DNA from: CADEDV01 sp048498035 | GTDB lineage: Bacteria; Bacteroidota; Bacteroidia; Chitinophagales; Chitinophagaceae | Direction of reading: 5' to 3' | Length of the DNA: 64,000 nucleotides | Assembly: GCA_048498035.1 (NCBI GenBank) | Contig: JBEHYT010000008.1 | Location: 1-64,000, forward strand | Shown here: positions 62,995-64,000 of the stretch, one piece after another | Layout: each line of letters begins with the position of its first letter | Position numbering within the stretch: position 1 is the first letter of the stretch | Position numbers and translations under genes: made by a program | Notes under the pieces: model-generated | The model's input: the letters and a program-made list of their open reading frames with translations, nothing else | Told to the model about the DNA's origin: nothing | The model's database searches: none

Positions 62995-64000
62995 ATAAAA
63001 AACTGGTCATATCGCACGCTTTGTTTTAAAAGACGCGTAGAATCGTTGCTTATTTTTCCATTCGTGGCCATTGGAAAACTGATTGCTTTATTTGGTTCAA
63101 ATAAAAACTACCGCGTCTGGTTCTTTTTCCCTTTCTATCATATCGGCGGCGCCGAAAAAATACATGCGCAAATAGCCCAGGCTGCAGGCGGGCCGGATTG
63201 CATCATTTATTTCACACGTCGCTCCCATGGTGCCGAATTTAAAGCAGCCTTTGAAAAATCAGGCTGTGTTACCCGCGACATATCAAAATTCACAGACAAT
63301 AAATGGCTATATTTTCTGAACCTTGTTTGGCGGGGAATTATCAGTGGAAAAATTAACCGGCAGACTCAGATTACACCGACCCTGTTCAATGGCCAGTGCA
63401 ATTTTGCATATAAAATTTCGCCGTGGATCAAGGCGTCGGTTAAACAAATTGAACTTATTCATTCTTTTAACAGCTTCTCTTTTATCCGGACGCCGTTTTT
63501 GCCCTTTATCACAACGTCGGTGATGATTAGTCATCAACGCATCAAAGATCATCTTGCCTATTACCGACGGATCAACGTACCTGAATACTTTGACAAGAGA
63601 ATTGAATACGTGTCTAATGGCTCCGCGCTCCCCGATCATCCGCCGGTGAAGCCCGAAACGCCCTTTACCGTCATTTATGTAGGTCGTGGCGGGTTGGAAA
63701 AACGGGTCCCGTTGATCATGGAAATTGCGGAACAACTACAAACTCGTCAACAGCAAATTTCTTTCGAGATATTAGGAGATGTAAGCGACGTAGTGGATGA
63801 GTCAAAATACCCATTTGTAAAATTTCATGGCAGTCAAAATAACCCCGACTATATTGCAGACGTATATAGTCGCGCCCATGCGCTGCTCCTTACTTCAACC
63901 ACTGAAGGATTCCCATTGGTGGTCATAGAAGCAATGGGGTTTGGCTGTGCGATCCTGGCCACCCCTGTAGGTGATATCCCCGAACATATTAAACCCGGTG
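62995..64000 (+). CDS. GT4-family glycosyltransferase, truncated by the window edge
   Basis: The open frame runs from about 62983 to the end without a stop; at least 320 residues are visible. The N-terminal half begins FFFPFYHIGGAEKIHAQIAQA after a hydrophobic stretch. In the second half, VIYVGRGGLEKRVPLI, FHGSQNNPDYIADVYSRAHALLLTSTTEGFPLVVIEAMGFGCAILATPVGDIPEHI contains the E-x7-E motif of GT4. No ATG or GTG precedes the domain in frame. Candidates are ATA at 62995 or TTG at 63046, so the start is uncertain and the given coordinate approximate. Confidence 0.8.
   Translation, partial: MKNWSYRTLCFKRRVESLLIFPFVAIGKLIALFGSNKNYRVWFFFPFYHIGGAEKIHAQIAQAAGGPDCIIYFTRRSHGAEFKAAFEKSGCVTRDISKFTDNKWLYFLNLVWRGIISGKINRQTQITPTLFNGQCNFAYKISPWIKASVKQIELIHSFNSFSFIRTPFLPFITTSVMISHQRIKDHLAYYRRINVPEYFDKRIEYVSNGSALPDHPPVKPETPFTVIYVGRGGLEKRVPLIMEIAEQLQTRQQQISFEILGDVSDVVDESKYPFVKFHGSQNNPDYIADVYSRAHALLLTSTTEGFPLVVIEAMGFGCAILATPVGDIPEHIKPG

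Noticed and set aside
63495..63504. A fourth GTTTTTGCCC
   Set aside because: It lies inside the coding frame of the GT4 gene (codons for PFLP), with no similarity in the flanks, so it is chance.
63307..63735. 142-codon minus-strand frame near the right edge
   Set aside because: Antisense to the truncated GT4 gene, whose plus-strand translation carries clear GT-B motifs.

Overview
The window is a gene-dense stretch of a Bacteroidota chromosome, most likely from the Chitinophagaceae or a close relative. The family assignment is an inference. It rests on lineage-typical families (DUF4270 lipoprotein, GSCFA protein, a half-length GT5 glycogen-synthase-like protein beside panC, a CCDC81-type HU protein, DUF4421, PorT-like barrel with TSP3 repeats and OmpA). 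It also rests on promoters of the Bacteroidota form TTG-N19/20-TAnnTTTG and a near absence of Shine-Dalgarno sequences. No insertion sequence, prophage, integrase, CRISPR array or rRNA gene was seen. One tRNA, Cys(GCA), is present at 54048-54118.

Layout. 0-6 kb (minus strand): DUF3052-like protein, M48 lipoprotein protease, plsY, prmA, pnp and rpsO. 6-10 kb: miaE, an N-acetylhexosamine-kinase-like gene, then divergent galK and galM. 10-16.4 kb (minus): GSCFA protein, HMG-CoA-lyase-like gene, rlmB, metK, DUF4270 lipoprotein and the short GT5 protein. 16.5-24.8 kb (plus): panC, panD, a flippase-like membrane protein, a heptose-phosphate nucleotidyltransferase, ppk1, ppx, panB and an ALDH7-type dehydrogenase, so the pantoate and beta-alanine branches of pantothenate synthesis surround a polyphosphate module. 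25-32.7 kb: OmpA-family protein, S8 protease, glutaminyl cyclase, serine ammonia-lyase, FKBP lipoprotein and the HU-domain membrane protein.

32.7-44.9 kb is a signalling and accessory region: PAS-GAF histidine kinase with a divergent receiver, FUSC exporter, DUF1543, phosphoesterase, penicillin-acylase-family hydrolase, LytTR regulator, thioredoxin-type arsenate reductase behind a perfect 32-bp palindrome, a hybrid kinase and DUF1003. At 44.9-48.3 kb lies a single 1130-residue protein carrying GH18, NodB-deacetylase and processive GT2 domains. 50-54 kb holds mgtC, htrA and a two-gene SatD-DUF3307 operon with an unusual triple operator array. 54-58.5 kb: nucleoside phosphorylase, dapF, corA, a NUDIX hydrolase and a queuosine-precursor transporter. 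The right end (58.5 kb onward) enters a surface-polysaccharide cluster (YfhO-like protein, GT4, GT2, truncated GT4).

The most interesting structures are: (1) three copies of ATTAGC-N8-GCTAAT with an exact 29-bp period upstream of a two-gene operon, whose first product looks like a class III cyclase-like domain fused to a helix-turn-helix and whose second is an H/D-rich membrane protein; (2) the GH18-deacetylase-GT2 fusion; (3) several genes whose -7 promoter box sits exactly 4 nt before the start codon, implying leaderless mRNAs; (4) a GTTTTTGCCC element repeated upstream of three envelope-related genes; (5) the arsC palindrome, whose rightward side ends in a terminator placed directly before the next start codon; (6) an RNA-strand-specific hairpin between rpsO and pnp.
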